DNA of 64,000 nt. It comes from UBA4427 sp046351135 (GTDB taxonomy: Bacteria; Myxococcota_A; UBA9160; UBA4427). The DNA lies in assembly GCA_046351135.1 (NCBI GenBank), contig JAXLZA010000013.1:62001-126000 (forward strand), in the 5' to 3' direction. The notes beneath the pieces are model-generated. The model searched no databases. It was given only the letters and a program-made list of their open reading frames with translations, and had not been told where the DNA came from. Shown here piece by piece: positions 25,921 through 35,402 of this stretch (positions within the stretch are counted from its first letter, which is position 1; the number at the start of each line of letters is the position of its first letter). The position numbers were made by a program, and so were the translations under genes.

Positions 25921-27819
25921 ATGGCGGTCATCCGACGCGGCGCGACGAATCGAACGGAGTCCGGCCGACCGGGCGCCGGGCCGAGGACCTTCCTGCCTCG
26001 TCCCCGGCTGCGTCCCCGTCGCCGGGCCGGCGCGCGCCTCGCGGCCTTCGCGGCGCTCGTGACGGGGGTCGCCGCGGCCGCCGACCTCGCGCGCGCCGAG
26101 GAGTCCCTGCCGCAGCTCTACTGGGGCGACCTCCATCTTCACACTTCGAACTCCCTCGACGCGAACCTGTTCAACAACTTCACCCTCGGCCCCGACGTCG
26201 CCTATCGCTTCGCGAAGGGCGAGGCGATCCAGCTGCCCGATCGCAAGCGAGCGAAGCTCGATCGCCCGCTCGACTTCCTGATGGTCTCCGATCACGCCGA
26301 GTATCTCGGCGTCTTCTCGATGATCCGCCGCAAGGACCCGCGCGTCGCGAGCTCCGAGACCGCGACGAAGGTCTCGCGCTTCATCGTCGAGAACCCGGTC
26401 TTCGGGCCGGAGCAGATCGGAAAGCTCTCGGCGCTGCTGAACGGCGATCCGCTCGGGGCGGATCCGGTCCTGCGGCGGGCGGTGTGGGACGACGTCGTCG
26501 ACGTGGCCGAGCGGATGTACGAGCCCGGCCGCTTCACCACCTTCGTCGGCTACGAGTGGGGCTCGATGCCGGGCGGCAACAACCTCCACCGCAACGTGAT
26601 CTTCCGCGACGGCCCCGATCGCACGAAGAAGATCCTGCCGTTCTCCGCGATCGACTCGAACGAGCCCGAGGCGCTCTGGAAGTTCCTCGCAGGCTACGAG
26701 CGGGACACCGGCGGCCAGGCCTTCGCGATCCCCCACAACTCGAACCTCTCGAACGGCCTCATGTTCGAGGTCGTCGACTCCGCCGGCAAGCCGATCGACG
26801 CGGCCTACGCGCGCACCCGGGCGCGCTTCGAGCCCGTCGTCGAGGTCACCCAGATCAAGGGCGACAGCGAGACCCATCCCTTCCTCTCTCCCGACGACGA
26901 GCTCGCCGACTACGAGCGCTGGGACAAGACCAACATCGCGGGGACGGCGCGCACGCTGCCCGAGATGCACGTCGGGAGCTATGCCCGCGCCGCCCTCAAG
27001 ACGGGCCTCCTGCTCGAGCGCCTGATCGGCGTCAATCCCTACCGCTTCGGGATGATCGGGAGCACCGACGCCCACACCTCCCTCGCGACCGCCGACGAGA
27101 ACAACTACTGGGGCAAGACCGCGAACATGCACCCGGGGACCGATCGCTCGAAGGGCGAGTTCATCCACTCCTCGGATCCCTCGGGCCAGTCGACGATGAA
27201 CTGGGAGCAGGCGGCGGCGGGCTACGTCGGCGTCTGGGCCGGCGCGAACACGCGCGAGGCGATCTTCGACGCGCTGCGCCGGGGCGAGACGTATGCGACG
27301 ACCGGGCCGCGGATCGCGGTGCTCTTCTTCGGCGGCTGGCGCTTCGGCGACGTCGACGCGGGCTCGTCGAACGTCGCGCGGGCGGGGCGCGTGAAGGGCG
27401 TCCCGATGGGGTCCGACCTGCCGGCCCCGATCGCGGGGCAGAAGGCGCCGACCTTCCTGCTCTCGGTCGCCAAGGATCCCGCCGGTGCGAACCTCGAGCG
27501 GATCCAGCTCGTGAAGGGCTGGGTCGACGTCGACGGCAAGGCCCACGAGAAGGTCTTCGACGTCGAGCGCGCGCCGGATCCGAAGGGCCTCCGGGAGATC
27601 TCGGCGGTCTTCACCGACCCCGACTTCGACGCGGCCGAGCCCGCCTTCTACTACGCGCGGGTGCTCGAGGTCGCGACGCCGCGCTGGAACGCGATCGACG
27701 CGACGCGCTACCGCAAGAAGCTCGAGCCGGGCGCCCGGGTCTCCCAGCAGGAGCGCGCCTATACCTCCCCGATCTGGTACCGGCCGCCCGCCCCGAGGTC
27801 GTCCCCGACGGTGAAGTAG
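25921..27819 (+). CDS. DUF3604 (PHP-like metallohydrolase) exported protein
   Basis: A 632-residue protein with a basic N-region and a hydrophobic signal segment ending about residue 60 (VAAAADLARAEE). From there, DUF3604 runs through the protein: YWGDLHLHTSNSLD supplies the first metal ligands (HxH) and VSDHAEYLG near residue 122 the next, with DAHTSLATADE near residue 383. This architecture resembles PHP-type phosphoesterases and probably binds two or three metals in the periplasm. Substrate unknown. AGGAG precedes the ATG. Two short GC hairpins follow the stop codon, at 27831-27857. Confidence 0.83.
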   Translation: MAVIRRGATNRTESGRPGAGPRTFLPRPRLRPRRRAGARLAAFAALVTGVAAAADLARAEESLPQLYWGDLHLHTSNSLDANLFNNFTLGPDVAYRFAKGEAIQLPDRKRAKLDRPLDFLMVSDHAEYLGVFSMIRRKDPRVASSETATKVSRFIVENPVFGPEQIGKLSALLNGDPLGADPVLRRAVWDDVVDVAERMYEPGRFTTFVGYEWGSMPGGNNLHRNVIFRDGPDRTKKILPFSAIDSNEPEALWKFLAGYERDTGGQAFAIPHNSNLSNGLMFEVVDSAGKPIDAAYARTRARFEPVVEVTQIKGDSETHPFLSPDDELADYERWDKTNIAGTARTLPEMHVGSYARAALKTGLLLERLIGVNPYRFGMIGSTDAHTSLATADENNYWGKTANMHPGTDRSKGEFIHSSDPSGQSTMNWEQAAAGYVGVWAGANTREAIFDALRRGETYATTGPRIAVLFFGGWRFGDVDAGSSNVARAGRVKGVPMGSDLPAPIAGQKAPTFLLSVAKDPAGANLERIQLVKGWVDVDGKAHEKVFDVERAPDPKGLREISAVFTDPDFDAAEPAFYYARVLEVATPRWNAIDATRYRKKLEPGARVSQQERAYTSPIWYRPPAPRSSPTVK

Positions 27820-27830
27820 CCCCCCGACGC

Positions 27831-27857
27831 GGCGGCTGGCCGCCCGGGCACGCCCGG
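27831..27857 (+). terminator. Double GC hairpin after the DUF3604 gene
   Basis: GGCGGC-TG-GCCGCC (27831-27844) is immediately followed by CCGGG-CACG-CCCGG, 12 bases after the stop. There is no T-tract, so termination strength is uncertain. Confidence 0.4.
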
Positions 27858-27983
27858 CAGAACGGCGATTGAAGCGCGGGGGGCGAGCTTCTACTCTCCC
27901 GCCGCTTCGCCGACGGCTCCGCCCGGGTCGTCGCCGTTCCCGCCCGGATCTCCCGTCCGATCGCGTCTCGAGGAGCCGTCGTC

Positions 27984-29180
27984 ATGAGCCGAGGTAGCGC
28001 CGAAAATCGGGCCGCATTCGACGAGGCGGCCATCCTGGCGGACGCGTGCAAGCGGGCCGGCCTCGAGGACTTCGGGCCCGATCCGTTCCGCGAGCCCTTC
28101 TCGGTCCTGCTCAAGTCGCTGCGCGAGGAGGCCCCCCTCAACGAGCTCGGCCGGACCGTGATGCGCCTGCGCATCCTCGAGAGCCTCGAGGCGCGCCTCG
28201 TGACCCAGGAGTGGATCCGCCGGCATCCCGAGATCCTGAAGGAGGAGCTCGGTGCGCCCATCGTCATCATGGGCCTGATGCGGACCGGCACGACGATGCT
28301 CCACCGCATCGTCGCCAGCGATCCGCGCAACCACGCCGCCGACTGGTGGGAGGTCCGCTTCCCCGCCCCGGCCCTCGACACCGACTGGACGAAGCCCGAC
28401 CCGCGCATCGCGGCGGCCCGCGCCGAGGTCGCGGCGATCCTCGAGGCCGACCCGCGCCAGGCCTCGATCCATCCCTGGGACGCCGAGGCGCCGGACGAGG
28501 AGATCATGCTGCTCGAGCATTCGTTCCTCTCCCACGTCCCGGAAGCGTTCGTGAACATTCCGACCTATCGCCGCTTCATCACCGAGGCGGACTGGACGCC
28601 CGCCTACGTCTACCTGCGCAAGCAGTTCCAGTTCCTGCAGTGGCAGAAGCGCCAGCGCGGCAACGTGCGCGAGCGCTGGATCCTGAAGACGCCGGGTCAT
28701 CTCGGCTACGTCGACACGCTCTTCAAGATCTTCCCCGGCGCCCGCGTGATCTTCAATCACCGCGACCCCGTCGAGACGGTCCCGTCGGCCGCCTCGATGA
28801 ACTTCGCGATGTGGGCGCTCTACGGCGATCCGTCCGAGGCGAGCATCGCCGCCGCCCAGTGGCAGGAGCGCCTCGCCTGGGGCACGAACCGCGCCATGGA
28901 GGCGCGCAAGCGCTACGACGCGAACCGCTTCGCGGACATCTGGTTCAAGGACGTGATGCGCGATCCGATCGCCGAGGTCGAGCGCGTCTACGGGATCTTC
29001 GGCATCGAGATGACGGCGGCGGCCCGCGCGGCGATGCAGGCCTGGCGCGACCGCAATCCCCGGGAGAAGCGCCCGCCCCACGAGTACGAGCTCTCCGAGT
29101 ACGGCCTGACTCGCGAGGGCATCTGCGCGGCCTTCGCCGAGTACCGCAAGCAGTTCATCGAGTCGCGCAAGGCGGACTGA
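27984..29180 (+). CDS. Sulfotransferase-family protein
   Basis: A 398-residue Sulfotransfer_3-type protein. The 5'-phosphosulfate loop is IMGLMRTGTTMLHRI near residue 95 and the 3'-phosphate motif is VIFNHRDPVETVPS near residue 257, preceded by LKTPGHL. These positions match PAPS-dependent sulfotransferases, though some members use other acceptors or bind PAPS only. It shares the family but little close sequence with the enzyme at 7665. GAGGAG precedes the ATG by nine bases. No signal peptide. It converges with the SnoaL-like gene 36 bases away. Confidence 0.85.
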   Translation: MSRGSAENRAAFDEAAILADACKRAGLEDFGPDPFREPFSVLLKSLREEAPLNELGRTVMRLRILESLEARLVTQEWIRRHPEILKEELGAPIVIMGLMRTGTTMLHRIVASDPRNHAADWWEVRFPAPALDTDWTKPDPRIAAARAEVAAILEADPRQASIHPWDAEAPDEEIMLLEHSFLSHVPEAFVNIPTYRRFITEADWTPAYVYLRKQFQFLQWQKRQRGNVRERWILKTPGHLGYVDTLFKIFPGARVIFNHRDPVETVPSAASMNFAMWALYGDPSEASIAAAQWQERLAWGTNRAMEARKRYDANRFADIWFKDVMRDPIAEVERVYGIFGIEMTAAARAAMQAWRDRNPREKRPPHEYELSEYGLTREGICAAFAEYRKQFIESRKAD

Positions 29181-29216
29181 GGGCGTCCGCGCGGGCTTCG
29201 CCGCCTCGCGGCGGCG

Positions 29217-29675
29217 TCAGCGCGGGATCGTGTACCCCTCCGGCAGTCGCCCCTCGCGGACGACCTCCTCGCAGACGCGCGCGACGATCCGCCAGCCGTG
29301 GGCGGTCCGGATCAGGCGGTCGAGGAATCGGCCCGATTCGGTCAGCGTGTACTGCCGGCCGTCGTGGGCCTCGCGGCCGATCGGGACGTGGAAATAGCAG
29401 CGCGAGCTCGCCCGGTCGCCGTCGAGCTCCACGATCACGTTCGTGATCAGGTGGAGGTTGTTGGGCCAGCTGTCGAGGGCGCGGTCCAGCCAGGCGATCA
29501 TCTCGCGGAAGGGGCCGAACGGACCGCCGGCGGGCCGGAAGTCGATCGTCGCCTCGAGGGCGAAGATCCGGTCCATGCGCGGCCAGTCGCGGCGGTCGAC
29601 CATGTCCGCATAACGCGAGAGCAGCTCGGTGATCTCGATCCGATCCGCGAGCCGGCGGATCCCGGCGTCGTCCAT
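29217..29675 (-). CDS. SnoaL-like / NTF2-fold protein
   Basis: A 152-residue protein with the SnoaL_4 pattern: helix EITELLSRYADMVDRRDWPRM, strand DFRPAGG, and the W-R-I-x-x-R ending TAHGWRIVARVC. Such cone-shaped alpha+beta folds serve as hydratases, isomerases or binding proteins for small hydrophobic ligands. No metal or catalytic residue can be assigned. It follows plsB with only three bases between them and is therefore almost certainly in the same transcript, although the functional link is unclear. Confidence 0.8.
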   Translation of the reverse strand: MDDAGIRRLADRIEITELLSRYADMVDRRDWPRMDRIFALEATIDFRPAGGPFGPFREMIAWLDRALDSWPNNLHLITNVIVELDGDRASSRCYFHVPIGREAHDGRQYTLTESGRFLDRLIRTAHGWRIVARVCEEVVREGRLPEGYTIPR

Positions 29676-29678
29676 CGC

Positions 29679-32216
29679 TCAATCCTCCTTCGGCTCGGGC
29701 AGCAGGCGGGCCCGGAAGCCGGCGCGGCGGCTCGCCGCCAGGGCGACGATGATGTCGACCCGACGCAGAACGTCGTGGATCTCGGTCGCGAACGCGAGCC
29801 TCGCGCCGGGGCTTCCCGCCTCGCCCTCGCCGAAGAGGTCGCGATTGCGGGCCAGGCGCAGCGCCGTCTGGAACAGGACCTTCGAGATCGAGTCGGCGGC
29901 GTGGATGCGCTTCTGGAGCTTGTACTGCCTGCCGACCCCGATGCAGCGCTCGAGGAAGCGCTTCTCGTCGAAGGGCTGCGTCGGATCGAGGCGGACGAGC
30001 TGGTCGGCGACCACGCGGTAGCTCTCGAGGAAGGGTCGCAGGGCGCGGTGGGCGCTGAAGGGGCGCGAGCGGCGGACGAGCGCCTCGGCCTCGAGCTCGC
30101 CCGAGGCGAGGCGGGCTTCCCAGTGCGGGGCGGTGTGGGAGAGCTCCTGGCGGATCTCCTCGCGGAACGCCTCCTTCTCGGGGAAGAAGAACTCGAACTT
30201 CAGCAGGTCGCGCAGGCGCATGACCTCGGCCCAGAATCGCTCGAGGGCCTCTTCGCGGGGGCCGTCGGCGGCATGCAGCAGGGCGAGCTCGGCGATCGCC
30301 CGGCCGACGAAGAAGTGGACGATGGTGTTGCGGTAGTAGGCGGCGGCGAGCTGCTGGTCGTCGCCGATGATGTAGACGGGCTCGATCCCTTCCTCGAAGC
30401 GGGTCAGGACGTCGTTGGCGACGAGCGCGTCGAGGGTCGCCCGGATGCCCGCCTCGCTCTCGAGCCGACGGAAGTCGGGGGTCGTCGGCAGGCCGCGGAT
30501 CGCGACGCTCTCGAGCAGGCTCTCGAGGGAGGCCTGGACCTCGCGGACCGAGAGCGCCTCGCCCGTCGCGCCCAGCAGCGCGAGGGTCGCGAGCGAGGTC
30601 GGCGTGATCGGGGTGACGCGATTGATCCGGAGCGAGACCTCGAAGGCGAGCTTCTCGAGGTCGAAGCGGCGATCGGCGCGGCCAGGCGAGGCGTGGCCGG
30701 CCGTCGTCCCCGCCGCCTGGGCCTCGATCGTCGCCGTGCCCGCGCGCGTCGCGTCGCGCTCGCCGAGCTGCTGGCGCAGGGAGACGGGCTCGCCGAAGGC
30801 GAGGTAGATGCGCCCGTAGCGGCGCTTCAGCTGGCGCACGATCCGCACGAGCCAGGTGAAGCTCTCGCGCTCCTTGTCCGCGCCCTTCTGCTCGGCGGCG
30901 TAGCTGCCGACCTCCTGGATCTGGTCGTAGGCGATCGAGACGGGGACGAAGTAGACGTCCTCGCTCTTCCCGCGGCGCCACGCGTCGACGACGTTGGCGA
31001 GCAGGCCGAAGCGCGGCGGCAGCAGCTTGCCCGAACGCGAGCGACCGCCCTCGATGTACCACTCGAGCGGGAAGCGCTTCTCGACGAGGTAGTCGATGTA
31101 ATGCGCGAGCACGTGCTTGTAGACGGCGTCGTCGCGGAAGCTGCGGCGGATGAAGAAGACGCCGCTGCGCCGCACGAGGGCGCCGACGGGGAAGAAGTTC
31201 ATGTTGATCCCGCCGGCGGTGTGATTGGGCGGGAGGCCGTGCTCGTGGAGCGCGTACTGCAGGACGAGGTGGTCGAGGTTCGACTTGTGGGTCGGGAGGA
31301 AGACGACGGGATGGCGCTCCTCGAGACGCGCGATCCGCTTCATCATGGCTTCGTCGTAGGCGAGCTTCGCGTCGTAGCCACGGGTGTAGAGCCAGCGGAT
31401 CGCCTGGTTGACGAGGTCGATGACGAGCGGGCTGTGGGTCGCGGCGATCTCGCGCAGGTCGCGCGCGGCCTCGGCGCCGATGCGCGCGAGCGCCTTCGCG
31501 CCCTCGCGCGTCCCGGGGCGCAGATCGCCGCGCGCCCGGGCGATCCGGTCGAGCCCGCCGCGGAAGCCGGGGCGGCCGAGGATCGCCTCGTGGACGAGGC
31601 GCGGGACCTTGTAGCGCGCACCGCGCACCCGCCGCTCCGCCCGCTCGAGGGCCAGCGTCGCCATCTGCCGCACGAAGTCCGCGAAGCCGATCGTCTCGGT
31701 CTGGTCGAAGCCGCAGACCGCCGTCCAGCGCGCGCGGAGATTCGAGGCGGTCGCGGGCTCGCCGGCGACGATCAGGCAGCGATCGGGCTCGCGCCGGGCG
31801 ACGATCGCCTGGCGCAGCCAGTTCGGATCGCGCGGATCGCCGCGCAGGAGCAGCTCGAGGAAGCGCGACTCCCGCGAGCCGTCGCGCAGGGGGGCGAGCC
31901 AGACGACGCGCAGGGGCGCCATCAGCGGATCGCCTTCGGTCGCGAGCGCGGCCTCGAGGGCGGGATCCGGGGCGCGCGGCTTCCCGCCCAGTCGGGCCGG
32001 GCGCTGGCGGCGGGAGCAGGGGATCGAGACGATTGCCCAGGCGGCGTCGGACGGTGCGCTGCGCTCGATCCACTCGAGCACGATCCGCCGCTCGACCCGG
32101 CTCGCCGCTTCGACCAGGAACACGATGCGCTGGCCCGCGGCGGCCGCCGGCCACACGGGGCCCGCGATCCCGGCCGGATGCCCGGCCGAGGCGGTCGAAG
32201 ACGGGGCGCGTCCCAT
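29679..32216 (-). CDS. plsB: Glycerol-3-phosphate acyltransferase PlsB
   Basis: An 845-residue peripheral inner-membrane enzyme that acylates glycerol-3-phosphate to start phospholipid synthesis. The four acyltransferase blocks are clear: THKSNLDH (HX4D catalytic pair), GGINMNFFPVGALVRRSGVF, YIEGGRSRSGK, and FVPVSIAYDQIQE. Length agrees with PlsB (about 800). The HX4D box reads HKSNLD rather than the usual HRSHMD but keeps both catalytic residues. The N-terminal 25 residues before VFLVEAAS are poorly conserved, and the ATG at 32216 is the most distal start. Downstream, the SnoaL-like gene is nearly contiguous. It diverges from the CoA-transferase gene, 94 bases away. Confidence 0.92.
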   Translation of the reverse strand: MGRAPSSTASAGHPAGIAGPVWPAAAAGQRIVFLVEAASRVERRIVLEWIERSAPSDAAWAIVSIPCSRRQRPARLGGKPRAPDPALEAALATEGDPLMAPLRVVWLAPLRDGSRESRFLELLLRGDPRDPNWLRQAIVARREPDRCLIVAGEPATASNLRARWTAVCGFDQTETIGFADFVRQMATLALERAERRVRGARYKVPRLVHEAILGRPGFRGGLDRIARARGDLRPGTREGAKALARIGAEAARDLREIAATHSPLVIDLVNQAIRWLYTRGYDAKLAYDEAMMKRIARLEERHPVVFLPTHKSNLDHLVLQYALHEHGLPPNHTAGGINMNFFPVGALVRRSGVFFIRRSFRDDAVYKHVLAHYIDYLVEKRFPLEWYIEGGRSRSGKLLPPRFGLLANVVDAWRRGKSEDVYFVPVSIAYDQIQEVGSYAAEQKGADKERESFTWLVRIVRQLKRRYGRIYLAFGEPVSLRQQLGERDATRAGTATIEAQAAGTTAGHASPGRADRRFDLEKLAFEVSLRINRVTPITPTSLATLALLGATGEALSVREVQASLESLLESVAIRGLPTTPDFRRLESEAGIRATLDALVANDVLTRFEEGIEPVYIIGDDQQLAAAYYRNTIVHFFVGRAIAELALLHAADGPREEALERFWAEVMRLRDLLKFEFFFPEKEAFREEIRQELSHTAPHWEARLASGELEAEALVRRSRPFSAHRALRPFLESYRVVADQLVRLDPTQPFDEKRFLERCIGVGRQYKLQKRIHAADSISKVLFQTALRLARNRDLFGEGEAGSPGARLAFATEIHDVLRRVDIIVALAASRRAGFRARLLPEPKED

Positions 32217-32310
32217 GGCGGCATTCTACCCGTCGCGGCCGCTCCCGAGCGGGGCCCGGGCGGAGTGCCCCGGTTGCGTCCCGGTCGGGCTGGCCGATCC
32301 TGTCGCGACG

Positions 32311-33642
32311 ATGAGCCGCCGTTCGCCCCTGACCGCCGACGAAGCCGCCCGCCTGCTCGCCCCGGTCGATCGCCTGGCGCTGCCGCTGGGCCCCGGCCAG
32401 CCGCGCGCCTTCCTCGCCGCCCTCGGCCGGCGCACCGACTGGCAGGCGCTGACCGTCTTCACCGCCCTGCTGACCGATCTCTTCCCGCTCTTCGCCCACC
32501 CGGGCGTCGAGCTGCGCTCGGGCTTCTTCGGCCCCGCCGAGCGCGCGCTGCGCGCCGCCGGCCACGCCGTCGCCTTCGTCCCCGGCGACTTCCGCCGCTT
32601 CGCGAAGATCGCGCGGCAGCTCGCGCCGCGGGTCGTCGCGACCGCCGCCGCACCGCCCGACGCCCACGGTCGCGTCTCGCTCTCGCTCCATGCCGGGGCC
32701 CTCGTCGACGAGATCCACGCCGCGAGCCGCGACCCCGAGCGCCTGCTCGTCGTCGAGACGAGCCCGCACTTCCCGCGCACGCTCGGACTGCCCCCGGATC
32801 ATCCCCATTCGATCGCCCTCGACGAGATCGACGTCTGGATCGAGAGCGACGCGAAGCCGACCGAGCTCCCCGACGTCGCGCCCGGTCCCGAGGAGGTCGC
32901 GATCGCCCGCCACGTCGCACCCTTCGTGGCCCGTGACGCGACGCTCCAGGTCGGGATCGGCGGCATTCCGAACGCCGTCGTCGAGCTGCTCGCGAAGGCG
33001 GGCGAGGGCGCCCACGGCGTCCACAGCGAGATGTTCACGACCGGCCTGATGCGCCTGCACGAGGCCGGTCGCGTCCGCAACGCGAAGGGCCTCTTCGACG
33101 GCGTCTCGATCGCGACCTTCGCGATGGGCTCGCGCGCCCTCTACGACTGGCTCGACGGCAACGAAGCGGTCCGCTTCCTGCCGGTCGACGTCGTGAACGA
33201 CCCGGCCGTCATCGCGCGCAACGCGCGCATGGTCTCGATCAACGGGGCCCTCGCCGTCGATCTCTTCGGCCAGGTCGTCGCCGACACGATCGACGGCCGG
33301 CAGTTCTCCGGGATCGGGGGCCACGAAGATTTCCTGGCGGGCATCGGCGTCTCGCCGGAGGGCCGCTCCCTCGTCTGCCTGCCGGCCACCTTCGGCGGCG
33401 CCGCCGCGCGCCGCTCGCGCATCGTCCCGGCCCTCGCGCCCGGCGCGGTCGTGACGAGCCCGCGCCATCAGCTCGACGTCGTCGTGACCGAGTACGGCGT
33501 CGCCGAGCTCGCGGGGGCGACCGTCGGCGAGCGCGCGCGGGCCCTCGCCGAGATCGCCCACCCCGACGAGCGCGCGGCGCTGCGCGCGGCGGCGCGGGAG
33601 ATCGACCGGCTCGGGGTGCTCCCGAAGAAGGAAGGCGCGTGA
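32311..33642 (+). CDS. Acetyl-CoA hydrolase/CoA-transferase family protein (4-hydroxybutyrate CoA-transferase-like)
   Basis: A 443-residue family-I CoA-transferase. The GxGGIPNAV loop near residue 215 and the catalytic Glu in GVHSEMFTTG near residue 239 are the signature of 4-hydroxybutyrate or propionate CoA-transferases; the C-terminal domain contains VVVTEYGVAEL. It moves CoA between acyl-CoA and a carboxylate. ATG 32311 is used because upstream codons lie in unrelated sequence. The stop overlaps the GTG of the next gene, an acyltransferase, giving a GTGA coupling and suggesting the two work on acyl groups in the same operon as the Pqi genes. Confidence 0.87.
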   Translation: MSRRSPLTADEAARLLAPVDRLALPLGPGQPRAFLAALGRRTDWQALTVFTALLTDLFPLFAHPGVELRSGFFGPAERALRAAGHAVAFVPGDFRRFAKIARQLAPRVVATAAAPPDAHGRVSLSLHAGALVDEIHAASRDPERLLVVETSPHFPRTLGLPPDHPHSIALDEIDVWIESDAKPTELPDVAPGPEEVAIARHVAPFVARDATLQVGIGGIPNAVVELLAKAGEGAHGVHSEMFTTGLMRLHEAGRVRNAKGLFDGVSIATFAMGSRALYDWLDGNEAVRFLPVDVVNDPAVIARNARMVSINGALAVDLFGQVVADTIDGRQFSGIGGHEDFLAGIGVSPEGRSLVCLPATFGGAAARRSRIVPALAPGAVVTSPRHQLDVVVTEYGVAELAGATVGERARALAEIAHPDERAALRAAAREIDRLGVLPKKEGA

Positions 33643-34682
33643 CGGTCGCGGGGCACCTCACGAGCGCGGTGTCCCTGCTCTTCATCGCGGCGAATCTCGC
33701 CTTCTGGCTGCTGCTCGCGATCCCGACGAGCGTGCTGCGCGATCTCGTGCCGGGCTGCGCGCCGCGGGCGCGGCGGTGGCTCGAGGGGTTCTATCGCGGG
33801 GCGGTGCGCGTCGACGATTTCTGGCTCGAGCGCGTCCTCGGCCACCGCTTCGCGATGCCGGCCGCCCTCCCGCTCGATCCGGGGCGGACCTGGATCGTGC
33901 TCGCGAACCACGTGTCGTGGTCCGACATCTTCCTGCTCCAGAGCCTGCTCGTGCGCCACGGCCTCGTCGTGCAGTTCCTCTCGAAGCGGGAGCTGCTGCT
34001 GGTGCCGATCGTCGGGCTCGTGCTGTGGGCCTTCCAGTTCCCGCTCCTGCGGCGCGCGACACGCCGGGGCGAGAGCGACGAGGAGCGCAAGCGCGGGGAC
34101 TTCGAGGCCCTGCGCGCCGCCTGTCGCCGGGCCCGGGAGGATCCCGTCGCCCTCGTCTGCTTCGCCGAGGGGACGCGGGCGACGCCCGAGCGGCGGGCCG
34201 AGCGCGCGAGCCCCCATCGCCACCTCCTGCCGCCCCGGATCGGCGGCTTCGCCGCGCTCTGCGACGGCCTCGGCGACGCGCTCGCCGGCGTCGTCGACTG
34301 CACCCTCGTCTACGCGTCGACCGCGCCCGCCGTCCCGACGCCCGCAGATCCGGCGACGCCCGCTGATTCGGCGGCGTCCGCTCCGCCGACCGCGTCCGCT
34401 TCCCGGACCGGGTCCGCGCCGCGTCCGGCGAACGGAATCTCCTTCTGGGCGTTTCTCTCGGGCGGAGTCGGGGGCGGGCGGCGCGAGCACGGTGCGTCGG
34501 GGGCCGGCGGCGCCGGGCCGGGCGGGATCGAGGTCGTGGCCGAGCTGGTCCCCGCCGCCGAGATCCCGCGCGAGCGGGAGGCGCGGGCACGCTGGCTCGA
34601 GGCGCGCTGGGCCCGCAAGGACGAGACGATCGCCGCGCGCCTCGCCGCACACGTCGCCGCCCGCTCGGGCGCTCCGCGCTGA
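33639..34682 (+). CDS. PlsC-like lysophospholipid acyltransferase
   Basis: A 347-residue membrane acyltransferase. After an N-terminal hydrophobic helix (residues 12-30), the HX4D box appears as NHVSWSD near residue 90 and the third box as FAEGTR near residue 173; a second hydrophobic segment lies between them. It should acylate lysophospholipid or a related lipid at the inner membrane. Unusually, about 60 residues of Ala/Pro/Thr/Ser and Gly-rich low-complexity sequence interrupt the C-terminal half (near residues 228-295), encoded in part by an 18-base tandem repeat. GTG start, overlapping the CoA-transferase stop. Confidence 0.85.
   Translation: MTVAGHLTSAVSLLFIAANLAFWLLLAIPTSVLRDLVPGCAPRARRWLEGFYRGAVRVDDFWLERVLGHRFAMPAALPLDPGRTWIVLANHVSWSDIFLLQSLLVRHGLVVQFLSKRELLLVPIVGLVLWAFQFPLLRRATRRGESDEERKRGDFEALRAACRRAREDPVALVCFAEGTRATPERRAERASPHRHLLPPRIGGFAALCDGLGDALAGVVDCTLVYASTAPAVPTPADPATPADSAASAPPTASASRTGSAPRPANGISFWAFLSGGVGGGRREHGASGAGGAGPGGIEVVAELVPAAEIPREREARARWLEARWARKDETIAARLAAHVAARSGAPR
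34336..34371 (+). repeat. Imperfect 18-base tandem repeat inside the PlsC-like gene
   Basis: Two adjoining copies of cgacgcccgc-(a/t)-gat-(c/t)-cgg differ at two positions. They encode the repeated Pro-Ala-Thr-Pro-Ala-Asp-type linker. This suggests recent duplication within the low-complexity insertion. Confidence 0.6.
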
Positions 34683-34733
34683 GCGGCCCGCGGCGGCGGT
34701 CCGTGCCTGCGGGCCGCGGCCTTCGGCGATACG

Positions 34734-35402
34734 ATGCCCCGGGAAGCGGGATCGAAAGGCCCTTGCACCGGGGCGGGTCGACCGGTTCTTCGGGGGCTCC
34801 GATTGCGGATCGTGGGTTGTCGCGAGTGCGATGCGGTGATGGAAGAGCCGTTCGTGCCGGACGGAGGGGCCGCCTATTGCATCCGCTGCGGTGCCCTGCT
34901 CTTCCGCCGCCACAGCCGGACGGTCGAGGTCTGCTTCGCCCTCGTCGTCGCGGCGGCGATCCTCTACACGGTCGCCAACGTCTATCCCTTCCTCGCCTTC
35001 CAGATGCAGGGCCAGCAGACCCACACGACGCTGCTCCAGGGCGTCCGTGCCCTGATGGACCAGGACGAGAACGCCGTCGCGGCCCTGGTCTTCCTGACGA
35101 CGATCGCCTCGCCCGCCTGCGAGATCGCGCTGCTCCTCTACGTGCTCGGTCCGGTCTATCTCGGCTTCCGGCTCCCGGGCATGGCCGTCGCGTTCCGCTT
35201 CGTCGAGCAGTTCCGGCCCTGGAGCATGATGGAGGTCTTCCTGATCGGGATCCTCGTCGCCGGCGTCAAGCTCGCCGACCTGGCCGACATCGTGCCGGGG
35301 ACGGCGCTCTACGCCTTCGGGCTCCTGATCCCCATCCTCGCCGCCGCCTCGAACTTCCTCGACGCCGAGATCGTCTGGCGCCGGATCGCGGGGGAGTCCT
35401 GA
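34734..35402 (+). CDS. pqiA: Paraquat-inducible protein A-type membrane protein (first copy)
   Basis: A PqiA domain with an N-terminal zinc-ribbon-like pair (CRECD and CIRCG) and four transmembrane helices, of which the first contains ILYTVANVYPFLAFQ, the family hallmark. PqiA is the inner-membrane component of the PqiABC lipid-transport pathway. The start is uncertain: the ATG at 34734 lacks a ribosome-binding site, while an in-frame TTG at 34803 begins just six codons before the first Cys. The TGA at 35400-35402 overlaps the next gene's ATG. In E. coli PqiA is one protein with two such domains; here the domains are separate genes. Confidence 0.84.
   Translation: MPREAGSKGPCTGAGRPVLRGLRLRIVGCRECDAVMEEPFVPDGGAAYCIRCGALLFRRHSRTVEVCFALVVAAAILYTVANVYPFLAFQMQGQQTHTTLLQGVRALMDQDENAVAALVFLTTIASPACEIALLLYVLGPVYLGFRLPGMAVAFRFVEQFRPWSMMEVFLIGILVAGVKLADLADIVPGTALYAFGLLIPILAAASNFLDAEIVWRRIAGES

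Noticed and set aside
29298..32936. Plus-strand open frame of about 1200 codons antisense to plsB
   Set aside because: The plsB motifs are unambiguous on the other strand, and this frame has only acidic and arginine-rich low-complexity sequence.
29155..33561. Very long minus-strand open frame (over 1400 codons) across plsB and the CoA-transferase
   Set aside because: It is arginine-, proline- and alanine-rich, lacks domain motifs over its length and lies across well-supported genes in other frames. GC-rich DNA keeps such frames open by chance.
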